The notes under the pieces are model-generated. The model saw only the letters and a list, made by a program, of their open reading frames with translations, ran no database searches and had not been told where the DNA came from. Shown one piece after another: positions 1 to 6,699 of a stretch of 49,231 bases of DNA. The translations under genes and the position numbers were made by a program. The stretch is from assembly GCA_902791475.1 (NCBI GenBank), contig CADAWC010000026.1, positions 1 to 49,231 on the forward strand, written 5' to 3'. Position 1 is the first letter of the stretch. The number at the start of each line of letters is the position of its first letter. Source of the stretch: Fibrobacter succinogenes. GTDB taxonomy: Bacteria > Fibrobacterota > Fibrobacteria > Fibrobacterales > Fibrobacteraceae.

Positions 1-173
1 ACGTACACCCCGATGGGAGCGGAATGAGGCCCGGCGTTGCCGTTAATTAGGCAGCGAGTGCGTAGTTTTCGTCAGCACTTATTTTTTTTCAGACTTTTTA
101 ACGAGTTGCCCTCGTCTGAGACCTCGACTTGCAACTAACACTTCGGTAACCCTGTCGAAACCAGAGCACCCCC
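1..173 (-). ncRNA. ssrA: tmRNA (SsrA), 3' end cut by window edge
   Basis: Transfer-messenger RNA that rescues stalled ribosomes and adds a degradation tag. On the minus strand a typical 5' end (GGGGGTGCTCTGGTTTCGAC) begins at 173. The tag reading frame starts with the resume codon GCT at 76-74 and encodes ADENYALAA, followed by TAA at 49-47. The ALAA end is the usual ClpXP-type degron. The 3' tRNA-like half lies beyond position 1. The tag and 5' end are seen directly; the exact mature 5' nucleotide is inferred from the family pattern. Confidence 0.96.
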
Positions 174-178
174 GGTGC
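158..178. repeat. 21-bp repeat, copy A (covers tmRNA 5' end)
   Basis: These 21 bp, which include the first 13 nt of the tmRNA acceptor region, recur without mismatch at 391-411 in the same orientation. The core contains a short inverted repeat GCACC-ccc-GGTGC. Confidence 0.85.
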
Positions 179-236
179 CTACACAAGGGTGCTCGGTTGA
201 GACGAAAGCCAACTAGAACACCCTCGATTCAAACCA

Positions 237-265
237 AATATATAAAGTTCGAAGAAATTTGTAAA
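237..265 (-). promoter_or_regulatory. Promoter of the tmRNA gene
   Basis: On the minus strand TTTACA (265-260) and TATATT (242-237) are separated by exactly 17 bp, a classical housekeeping-sigma arrangement. Transcription should start near 230, giving a leader of about 57 nt before the mature 5' end at 173. The leader would be removed by RNase P. Within it, GAGCACCC (from 194-187) can pair with GGGTGCTC at the mature 5' end (171-164). Confidence 0.75.
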
Positions 266-390
266 GTAACCAATTCGGTTGATACAGGCCTGTCGACGAA
301 AAGCGAGCTAGCGAGCATTTAGGCCATTGAGAACGCATGCGTTCGAAAGACCCGGAGGGCAAAATTGCTGCGAGTAGCAGAAATTTTGGC

Positions 391-411
391 AAACCAGAGC
401 ACCCCCGGTGC
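391..411. repeat. 21-bp repeat, copy B (downstream of glutaminyl cyclase)
   Basis: Exact copy of 158-178, 233 bp away. It lies just after the stop of the minus-strand cyclase gene. Read on the minus strand it sits in a hairpin context (AGAGCA ... TGCTCT, and AGCACC-ggg-GGTGCT), so it may work as a transcription terminator, or it may be a remnant of a partial tmRNA duplication. No U-tract follows immediately, so the terminator reading is weak. The rest of 266-433 shows no gene. Confidence 0.8.
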
Positions 412-433
412 TTGCTCTAATATAGTAAAAAAA

Positions 434-1192
434 CTAAAACTTGACTTTATAGATTTGCGGCCAGAGTTTACCGGTAATCCAAAAGTTCTTGCCATCGTAG
501 GCGATGCCATTCAAAACATCGACACCGGGGAATCGGTCGCGAATCTCCCCCGCTTTTTTCGCAAAATCGATATAGCGCAGCACCTTCCCGCTAGGGAGTT
601 CAATTTCGGCAATCAAATCCGTCTGCCAGATGTTAGCATACAAAGTATTTCCAACAACTTCTAGTTCATTCAGGAGTTTTATGGAATAGCGACCATCAGT
701 CACTTTAATGATTCCCGACACCACAAAGCCACCCGGCGCAATTTGCAAAAGCTCATCAGAGCCGTTGCTCATCAAAAGCTGATCGCGCCAAAGCGTAAGG
801 CCCCAGCCTTCCGTCGGAATGCGGAACTCACCCTTCTTTTTAAACGGCTTACGCGAGTAGATAAAGGCCTTGTGCGATTTCCACGTGAGGTAATAAACTT
901 CATCGCCAAGCACTACGGAACCTTCGCCAAAATAGCGCTCCTCGATGCGGGCAGAATCCAAAATTTTTCCATCCAGCGTGCGGCGATATAGCCCGGACTT
1001 TCCGTACAAGCCTGTCGTTTCAATCAATTCCTTACCATCGAAAGAAAGCCCTTGCGTAAAATGCGACTGTTCGTGCGGAACAGAATCGAGAATCGTAGGC
1101 TCAACGCGAGGAGCCTCGGCGTGCACCGACGAGAGTGTAAAGACAAGAGACAAAAGGATAAAAGCAAAAAACGAGCGTCCAGAAAATTTCAT
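434..1192 (-). CDS. Glutaminyl-peptide cyclotransferase, plant/bacterial type
   Basis: A 252-residue secreted protein. An N-terminal signal peptide (hydrophobic stretch about residues 7-24, ending VHA) precedes a five-bladed beta-propeller of the glutamine cyclotransferase family (Glu_cyclase_2). Recognisable family motifs are HFTQGLSF near residue 45, a TGLYGKSGL segment, EGWGLT and LNELE, and the C-terminal NGIAYD...FWITGK. The enzyme turns N-terminal glutamine of exported proteins into pyroglutamate, presumably in the periplasm. The gene stands alone, divergent from the DUF4416 gene. No Shine-Dalgarno is visible; TAGTAT (1207-1202) lies 9 nt before the ATG. Family assignment is confident; the physiological substrate is unknown. 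Confidence 0.88.
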   Translation of the reverse strand: MKFSGRSFFAFILLSLVFTLSSVHAEAPRVEPTILDSVPHEQSHFTQGLSFDGKELIETTGLYGKSGLYRRTLDGKILDSARIEERYFGEGSVVLGDEVYYLTWKSHKAFIYSRKPFKKKGEFRIPTEGWGLTLWRDQLLMSNGSDELLQIAPGGFVVSGIIKVTDGRYSIKLLNELEVVGNTLYANIWQTDLIAEIELPSGKVLRYIDFAKKAGEIRDRFPGVDVLNGIAYDGKNFWITGKLWPQIYKVKF

Positions 1193-1202
1193 GTTTGAAA
1201 AA

Positions 1203-1236
1203 TACTAAATTGGCGTCCTTACGGACGCATTTAGTA
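1203..1236. promoter_or_regulatory. Long inverted repeat in a divergent promoter region
   Basis: TACTAAAT (1203-1210) pairs with ATTTAGTA (1229-1236), and inside it GCGTCC (1213-1218 area) pairs with GGACGC around a TTAC loop, with a 2-nt bulge. It lies between the divergent genes at 1192 and 1302 and overlaps the predicted -10 of the minus-strand gene. It could be an operator or an RNA hairpin. The half-site ACTAAATTGGCG resembles the -10 region of the plus-strand gene at 1288-1299. Confidence 0.5.
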
Positions 1237-1301
1237 CGGCTCGGACATGTCAAAACATAAATGTTTTGCCGCGTCACTCGCCTTTTACTAAATTTGGCGG
1301 C

Positions 1302-1877
1302 ATGGGTGAAATCAGAACTCCTGCCAAAGTGAAAATCATCGTTGGCATTCTCGCAAAAGATGCCAAGTCCGTAGAAGCGGTCCGCGGCGTGCTCAAATCA
1401 CGTTTCGGCGAAGAAGACCTGAACTTGGACCCCTTCCCCTTCACGTTCACCAACTACTACAAAGAAGAAATCGGCATGGCCCCAGTGCGTGCTTTTTTCA
1501 GCTACGAAAATCTCGTTGACCGCGAAACGATTGTCGACATCAAGCTTTGGACAAACGACATTGAACTTGAAATCGCCGAGAAAAATGGCACTCCGGGGCT
1601 GCGCCCTGTAAATCTCGATCCAGGCTACATGACTCTTGGGCAGTTCTTTTTGGCAACGACCAAGGACCAACGCCAGCGCGTCTACATGCAGCGAGGGATT
1701 TTCGTGGAACCGACGCTTTACTTCCAGGATGGGCACTTCCACGCCTTCGATTGGACATACCGCGATTACCAAAGCGAGAATTACATCAAGTACCTCGAAG
1801 AGGTGCGCAAGCGCCTCGCCTACCAACACTCTACAGGAAGACCGTATAGTCAAAGAATAAACAAAAAGCGAGATTAA
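1302..1877 (+). CDS. DUF4416 family protein
   Basis: A 191-residue soluble protein matching DUF4416, a small family of unknown function sometimes mislabelled as GTP-binding. Visible features are an N-terminal KIIVGILAKD strand, the FPFTFTNYY...EIG segment (about residues 45-58), a central NLDPGYM motif (about 112-118) and the C-terminal FDWTYRDYQSE. The ATG at 1302 is chosen over an upstream TTG because homology begins right after it and a TAAATT hexamer sits only 7 nt upstream (1289-1294), which would give a nearly leaderless mRNA. No Shine-Dalgarno is present. No catalytic function can be assigned. Confidence 0.8.
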   Translation: MGEIRTPAKVKIIVGILAKDAKSVEAVRGVLKSRFGEEDLNLDPFPFTFTNYYKEEIGMAPVRAFFSYENLVDRETIVDIKLWTNDIELEIAEKNGTPGLRPVNLDPGYMTLGQFFLATTKDQRQRVYMQRGIFVEPTLYFQDGHFHAFDWTYRDYQSENYIKYLEEVRKRLAYQHSTGRPYSQRINKKRD

Positions 1878-1891
1878 CTCCGGCGACCGAG

Positions 1892-1926
1892 CCTAAAACC
1901 TATTACCTAACCCCTATAACCTAAAA
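1892..1926 (+). repeat. Five heptanucleotide repeats abutting a start codon
   Basis: Five units of exactly 7 bp: CCTAAAA, CCTATTA, CCTAACC, CCTATAA, CCTAAAA, ending immediately before the ATG at 1927. The fourth and fifth units also create a TATAAC hexamer (1915-1920) 6 nt before the ATG. The same layout precedes the RNA methyltransferase gene at 34315. Confidence 0.85.
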
Positions 1927-2298
1927 ATGAAAGCTGGTATTTTTACAATTCTTCTTCTCTGCTGTTCCAACATCTTTATGACATTCGCTTGGTACGGCAA
2001 CCTCAAGCTCAAAGAAATGCACATCAGCACCGATTGGCCGCTGATTCTTGTGATTCTTGCCTCATGGGGCATTGCACTCCTAGAGTACAGTTTCATGATT
2101 CCCGCGAACAACATCGGTAGCCGCATCAACGGCGGGCCCTTCAGCCTGATGCAGTTAAAAATCATCCAAGAAGCGATTTCGCTCACGGTGTTCACAACGA
2201 TTGCGGTCACGGTATTCCATACAGAAACGCTCCAGTGGAATCACATCGTCGCGTTCTTGTTCATTATCGCGGCTGTTTTCTTTGCGTTTTTGAAGTAA
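1927..2298 (+). CDS. DUF486 / DMT-like small membrane protein
   Basis: A 123-residue integral membrane protein of the DUF486 family, a four-helix relative of small drug/metabolite transporters. Hydrophobic helices lie at about residues 4-24, 38-57, 74-95 and 101-122. The family signature AWYGNLK (about 21-27), an EYSFMIPANNIG block (about 57-68) and QLKIIQE are all present. Substrate unknown. The ATG directly follows a heptanucleotide tract, so no Shine-Dalgarno exists. A bidirectional terminator follows. Confidence 0.85.
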   Translation: MKAGIFTILLLCCSNIFMTFAWYGNLKLKEMHISTDWPLILVILASWGIALLEYSFMIPANNIGSRINGGPFSLMQLKIIQEAISLTVFTTIAVTVFHTETLQWNHIVAFLFIIAAVFFAFLK

Positions 2299-2325
2299 AC
2301 TTTCAAGTCAAATAAATCTAAACAA

Positions 2326-2357
2326 CAAAAAGCACCGATTTTCATCGGTGCCTTTTA
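2326..2357. terminator. Bidirectional intrinsic terminator
   Basis: A perfect 8-bp stem GCACCGAT/ATCGGTGC (2332-2339 and 2344-2351) is flanked by an A-tract on the left and CTTTT on the right. It separates the convergent genes ending at 2298 and 2377. Confidence 0.85.
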
Positions 2358-2376
2358 CATTTTTATCAGTTACGAT

Positions 2377-4443
2377 TTATTTGCTCAGGTTGCAGAGATC
2401 ATCCGCACCAGAGATGTCCGAAATGTTAAACGGTTGCGTCCATTCACTCCAGTCGGTTTCTCCATTAACGTCCTTCCAGACAATACGGATTTGTACGTAG
2501 TAGTCGCAAATACCACGAACATAGTTAGGAATGCACATCGACATACCATATTCACTTTCTATGATCTTCTCCCATTCATCAGAAGGCGTGGATTCACTAT
2601 ACAATTTGGAATGATCTTTATCTACATAATCATAACCGCTCTTGCAAGAAGCATAGATGGTCGTCTTCTTAGCAGCATCAGCATAATCGTTTTCATCAAA
2701 TCGCTTCGTGATAGACGGTTCCTCGTACGGGAACGATTCTACCCAGTAGCAGCTGTCACACTTGTCGCCTTTCTTCTTTCCTTCGCAAGAACCCTTGTAG
2801 TAATTATACTGTTCAAGAGAAGTAAACCAACGAGCTTCGTAATAAGCCGTATCCGTATATTCCGATTCAACGATATACTTACTAATAAAATTATCCGTTA
2901 TGGTATAAGTAGCCCTTGCATTAATATAAGTGATATCATCCTTCGTTGCAGTGTCCTTATCCGCTTCGTATGCTGTGGTGTAGCCCAAAACAAATTTTTC
3001 AGACGGCACAGGAACTTCAAGAGCCATGTAATCGCGGTACTTGATTTCCGGAGTCAGCTGGATAACATCGCTATAGGCAGACGTATCACCGTCATTGACA
3101 ACAGCCATACGGTAATAGCTTTCAATCTTGTCGCGTCCCTGAATATAGTAGTTACGCACATTGCCCTTGATATTAGAAGCGACACTCACCCACTTGAAAT
3201 CCTTAAGCTTTGAGCTCTGGATGATGAATTTACGATCTGGATTTTCATCGGATGCACTGTAGCTCCAGCTCAATTCCCAAACGCTCGGCGCAATACGAGT
3301 AAGAGCAATATCAGCCGGGGGTTCAGCAACGTTTGTTTTCTTGCTAATCTTAGGAATTTCTATTTCAGAGGAATATTTCGAAACGCCCTTGGAATCCTTA
3401 GCGGCAACACGAACATAGTAGCCCCCCTTCTTCGAGGCATCGATAATAATCATGTACACGCCCTTGTTTGTCGAATCCATGACAGCCCAGGACGGTTTCT
3501 TGTCTTCCAAATTAAGGCTCTGCAACTTGAAACCATTTTCAGGACGATTCGTATTGTCCGTATAGCTCCAAGAAAGTTTGTACTTACTAACATCGATAGA
3601 GTCCAACTTCAGATTTGTAGGGACCGCCAGATCCATACTGTTCGAAGTACTTGTGCTATCGGAGACACGAGGAATCGTAATTTCTTCAGAGTATTCGGAA
3701 ACACCCTTATCATCCTTAGCAGCCACATGGTAAAGCAAGCCGCCCTTCTTATTACCATCAATCTTTACAACATGAACTCCCTTGTTAGTCGTTCCGTCGT
3801 CAGACCACTTCGGGCTCTTGTCATCGAGATTCAAGCTCTGGAGCTTAAAACCCTGTTCCGGACGATTTTCATTATTTGTATAGCTCCAGGAGAGCTGCCA
3901 CATGTTGTCGCCGAGGTTTTCAAGCTTAAGATTCGACGGGACTGCAAGGTTTGCGTTAGTCGTAGCCGTTGAGCTATCTCCAATAATTTCAACCATGTCG
4001 CTTGCCTTGGAAACGCCACATTCATCCATCGCAGATACGCGATAGTACTTATCGGCATTAGATGCACCAGACAAGTTATACATGACCACTTCTGCATTGG
4101 TTGAGTCAAAAGTTTTCCACTTAGGCTGCTTATCCGACATATTGAGAACTTCAATAAGGAAGCCGGACTCGAGACGTTCGTCATTGGGGGTATAATCCCA
4201 AATAAGGACCCACTTGTTTTCGCCGTTCTCGACCACCTGCAAATTTGTAGGTGCGGCTAAAGTTTCAGAAACAGACTTACAAATCTTAGAATTGGATGAG
4301 GAAGATTTTGCATCTTTGGAAGATCCTCCTGCGGACGAATATTCAGAATCATATTCATCTGCAGCAGCAGAAGATGAATTTGAGCAAGCTCCCAAAGTGA
4401 AAAGAAACGCCGTTGCCAAACTTAATTTCCAAATTCCTTGCAT
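2377..4443 (-). CDS. Surface lipoprotein with four FnIII-like repeats
   Basis: A 688-residue lipoprotein. The signal peptide ends in a lipobox LGAC with Cys20, followed by a Ser-rich linker (21-53) typical of Fibrobacter surface proteins. Four homologous units start near residues 62, 166, 271 and 373. Each begins with a P-x-N/D-L/I strand, carries a W-x-L/I-x-W/S-Y core and ends in a V-AA-D-GVS-YS segment, consistent with fibronectin type III folds. The C-terminal 220 residues contain clustered cysteines (about 565-585) and resemble nothing I recognise. It lies downstream of, and on the same strand as, three GH43 genes, so a role in substrate adhesion is plausible but inferred. The start has a spaced AGGAG sequence and a TATATT box upstream (about 4480). 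Confidence 0.75.
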   Translation of the reverse strand: MQGIWKLSLATAFLFTLGACSNSSSAAADEYDSEYSSAGGSSKDAKSSSSNSKICKSVSETLAAPTNLQVVENGENKWVLIWDYTPNDERLESGFLIEVLNMSDKQPKWKTFDSTNAEVVMYNLSGASNADKYYRVSAMDECGVSKASDMVEIIGDSSTATTNANLAVPSNLKLENLGDNMWQLSWSYTNNENRPEQGFKLQSLNLDDKSPKWSDDGTTNKGVHVVKIDGNKKGGLLYHVAAKDDKGVSEYSEEITIPRVSDSTSTSNSMDLAVPTNLKLDSIDVSKYKLSWSYTDNTNRPENGFKLQSLNLEDKKPSWAVMDSTNKGVYMIIIDASKKGGYYVRVAAKDSKGVSKYSSEIEIPKISKKTNVAEPPADIALTRIAPSVWELSWSYSASDENPDRKFIIQSSKLKDFKWVSVASNIKGNVRNYYIQGRDKIESYYRMAVVNDGDTSAYSDVIQLTPEIKYRDYMALEVPVPSEKFVLGYTTAYEADKDTATKDDITYINARATYTITDNFISKYIVESEYTDTAYYEARWFTSLEQYNYYKGSCEGKKKGDKCDSCYWVESFPYEEPSITKRFDENDYADAAKKTTIYASCKSGYDYVDKDHSKLYSESTPSDEWEKIIESEYGMSMCIPNYVRGICDYYVQIRIVWKDVNGETDWSEWTQPFNISDISGADDLCNLSK

Positions 4444-4581
4444 AGAAACTCCTATGGAAAATTTTCTTTTACAATCAAATATATCATTTTTATATCAAAA
4501 AGAATACAAAAAGTATAATTAAGCCCAAATAAAACTAAAAATTGGGAAAAAGCGTATTCTAGCTAGAGTTTTCTATGAAAA

Positions 4582-6579
4582 TTACAGCCTAAAGCGCAGA
4601 CCTTGGTTGCCGGAACGAATAAAATACAAACCACGAGGCATAGCATTTGCATGAATTTCGCGACCAAAACCAGACTTGATTACAACGCCGTTCATGTCAA
4701 TCAGCGACCAAGGGGCATCCATCGAGAGATAAATCGTTTGGGAACCGCGATCAAAAGTGATGTTGAGTCCAGAATGCGCCGCAGAAGCTACGCGAGGATT
4801 GTCGTAAAGTCCGACTGAACTTGAGTCCGCAGCCTCGCCAAATTTGATGTTCCCGACGAGAGTTTCGCCACCGAGGCCTTCTGCCGTGAGGTAAAAGTCC
4901 TGTACGCCTTTGAGCTTCGGCAAGTTTGAACATTGCACGTCAGTCCACTTGGAATCGCCTGCCGTGGGCAATTCGCACTTGGAAATCACATCGCCTTTTT
5001 TGCTTTCGGTGCGGAGCGAGAGAGTACCGCCAGCGCTATTTTTCACCTGAATGCTGACGCCTACACCAACGATGGAGTCGGTAACCACGTTCTCGAAAAT
5101 CGCGTAGCCGCCGTCCTTAATTGCAAGCTCATCATCTTCGGTCAAACGCACGCGGATGCCGTTGTCAAAGCCATTTGCCGGGATCGTATCGCGGATGATG
5201 CGTAAAAAGTCAAGGCGGTCGAGTTCGGCGTAATGCTTGCCCTTCGTAATCTCGATGAAGTTCGAACCGCGCTTGAGCTTTGTCGGGATGTACACCACAG
5301 ATTTTTCCGGGAATTCACTCCAGGCGCCCGTCAGCGGGAGTTCCACTTCGCGCGTTTTACCGTTGATGTCCACGAAATGCGAACTGCCGTTTGCGCCGTT
5401 ATCGGTCCAGTTATTGTCGTAACGATAACGGATAAGGTAATCACCCGCCTGCGGGATAATCATCGGCAAGCGAATTTTGCTGTCATCGTAGTTGATGTAA
5501 GCGACAAATTCACCGTTCGAAGCCTTGGAACTGCTCGAGATATCCACATGCGTGAGGATGCCATGTTCCGCTTCGGCACTCAAATAACGCCCCATAAACG
5601 GTTGACCAAGTTCCGGCCAATTGTCGTCAGTCCACACGATATCGCGCACTTGTATGTAAGAATTACCGCCATCATTTTTATCGTAATAGTGATTCACAAA
5701 GCGTTGGCGGTTCACGTCCTCAAAAGCTTCACCGCCCGCAGGCCCGTAATAGCGTCCGTAACGGCTCAGGAGAATCGTACCACCGCCATTCAAGAGAGCC
5801 TTGCCGCTGCGGTCCACATAACCGCCATCAATGCGGTTAGAACGCCCGACAGTCGTCTTGTAAGAATTATTTTCGAGGTCAGCGCCTTTTTTGCAGCAGT
5901 TGTCCCAAGCGGTAAAGAGGAAGTATTTTCCGTTGTGCTCAATGAGGCTTGCGCCTTCGACACCGGCACCACCGCGGTTTGCGATGTTCTGCATTTTAGC
6001 GCCGTCTTTCACCTTGCCCGTTTTTTCGTCCAGTTCGAGAATCTGGATGCCCGTGCCCCAAGAGCCAAAAGCCATCCAGACCTTGCCATCGTTGTCCTTC
6101 AGCACCGCTGCATCAATTGCGTTGTACGAATCACTCTTGACCGTGTGAATAACCTCGCCCTGGTCCGTCCAGCCGTAGCCTGGCTTTGTCGGGTCGATTT
6201 CCTTACTCGACATGAAGCCCATGCCCGACGAGCGGATGCCCATTTCGGAACCGCAATAGTACATGCGGTATTCCCCGCCGACATAGTGAATATCCGGCGC
6301 CCAGATGTCAATCATGTTCGGAGCGTATTTATAAAGCCACTTCGAAAATTCAGGCATGGCGGGGTCGCCATTTTTCCAGTTCAACGCGTCTTCGGAAAAC
6401 TGCATGAGCATGTGGTTGTCCGTTGTCGCAAGCGCATAGCCATCCTCGTAGCGGATAATGTCGGGATCATGGCCCGCCCAACGGGTTTCCTTGGCGTACC
6501 AGTCGGCAGCAAGAGCAGTCTCAATCGAGAGGCCTGCAAAGAGGAATGCAGCGGTGCAAATTTTAGAACAACGAATCAT
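4582..6579 (-). CDS. Secreted GH43 arabinanase/xylosidase-like enzyme with two CBM6-like modules
   Basis: A 665-residue modular hydrolase. A signal peptide (1-25) precedes a GH43 five-bladed propeller (about 33-325) with the three expected acids: Asp38 in HDPD (base), Asp156 in NAIDA (pKa modulator) and Glu208 in GVEGAS (acid). A CBM6/35-like beta-sandwich follows (about 333-462), then a second CBM6-like module (about 490-580, VSIQVKN...FYLTAEG) and a C-terminal tail (605-665) ending GLYFIRSGNQGLRFRL that resembles a type IX secretion sorting domain. It probably cleaves arabinan or arabinoxylan side chains; the exact substrate cannot be told from sequence. The Shine-Dalgarno GAAGGAG lies 4 nt before the ATG. 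It is closely related to the upstream gene at 8796, suggesting tandem duplication. Confidence 0.85.
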   Translation of the reverse strand: MIRCSKICTAAFLFAGLSIETALAADWYAKETRWAGHDPDIIRYEDGYALATTDNHMLMQFSEDALNWKNGDPAMPEFSKWLYKYAPNMIDIWAPDIHYVGGEYRMYYCGSEMGIRSSGMGFMSSKEIDPTKPGYGWTDQGEVIHTVKSDSYNAIDAAVLKDNDGKVWMAFGSWGTGIQILELDEKTGKVKDGAKMQNIANRGGAGVEGASLIEHNGKYFLFTAWDNCCKKGADLENNSYKTTVGRSNRIDGGYVDRSGKALLNGGGTILLSRYGRYYGPAGGEAFEDVNRQRFVNHYYDKNDGGNSYIQVRDIVWTDDNWPELGQPFMGRYLSAEAEHGILTHVDISSSSKASNGEFVAYINYDDSKIRLPMIIPQAGDYLIRYRYDNNWTDNGANGSSHFVDINGKTREVELPLTGAWSEFPEKSVVYIPTKLKRGSNFIEITKGKHYAELDRLDFLRIIRDTIPANGFDNGIRVRLTEDDELAIKDGGYAIFENVVTDSIVGVGVSIQVKNSAGGTLSLRTESKKGDVISKCELPTAGDSKWTDVQCSNLPKLKGVQDFYLTAEGLGGETLVGNIKFGEAADSSSVGLYDNPRVASAAHSGLNITFDRGSQTIYLSMDAPWSLIDMNGVVIKSGFGREIHANAMPRGLYFIRSGNQGLRFRL

Positions 6580-6656
6580 AAGACTCCTTCAACCACACAC
6601 CAGCATACACTATTTAATCTATATTCCGAAAGGATTTTTCGGTACAATTTATTTGC

Positions 6657-6691
6657 AAAAAAAACGCCATCCCAGAAAATCTAGGATAGCG
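6657..6691 (-). terminator. Intrinsic terminator after the second GH43 gene
   Basis: On the minus strand a 12-bp stem with two G-U pairs (6691-6680 with 6676-6665) and a 3-nt loop is followed by eight U residues. It separates the two paralogous GH43 genes, so they are not simply co-transcribed. Confidence 0.85.
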
Positions 6692-6699
6692 CGATAAGC

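Noticed and set aside
1266..1301. Upstream TTG start for the DUF4416 gene
   Set aside because: It would add 12 residues without homology and would lie upstream of the likely -10 box at 1289-1294.
5233..6684. Long plus-strand reading frame (483 codons) opposite the first GH43 gene
   Set aside because: It is the antisense shadow of a gene with clear catalytic motifs and signal peptide; the putative product has no recognisable domain and an odd His/Arg/Val-rich composition.
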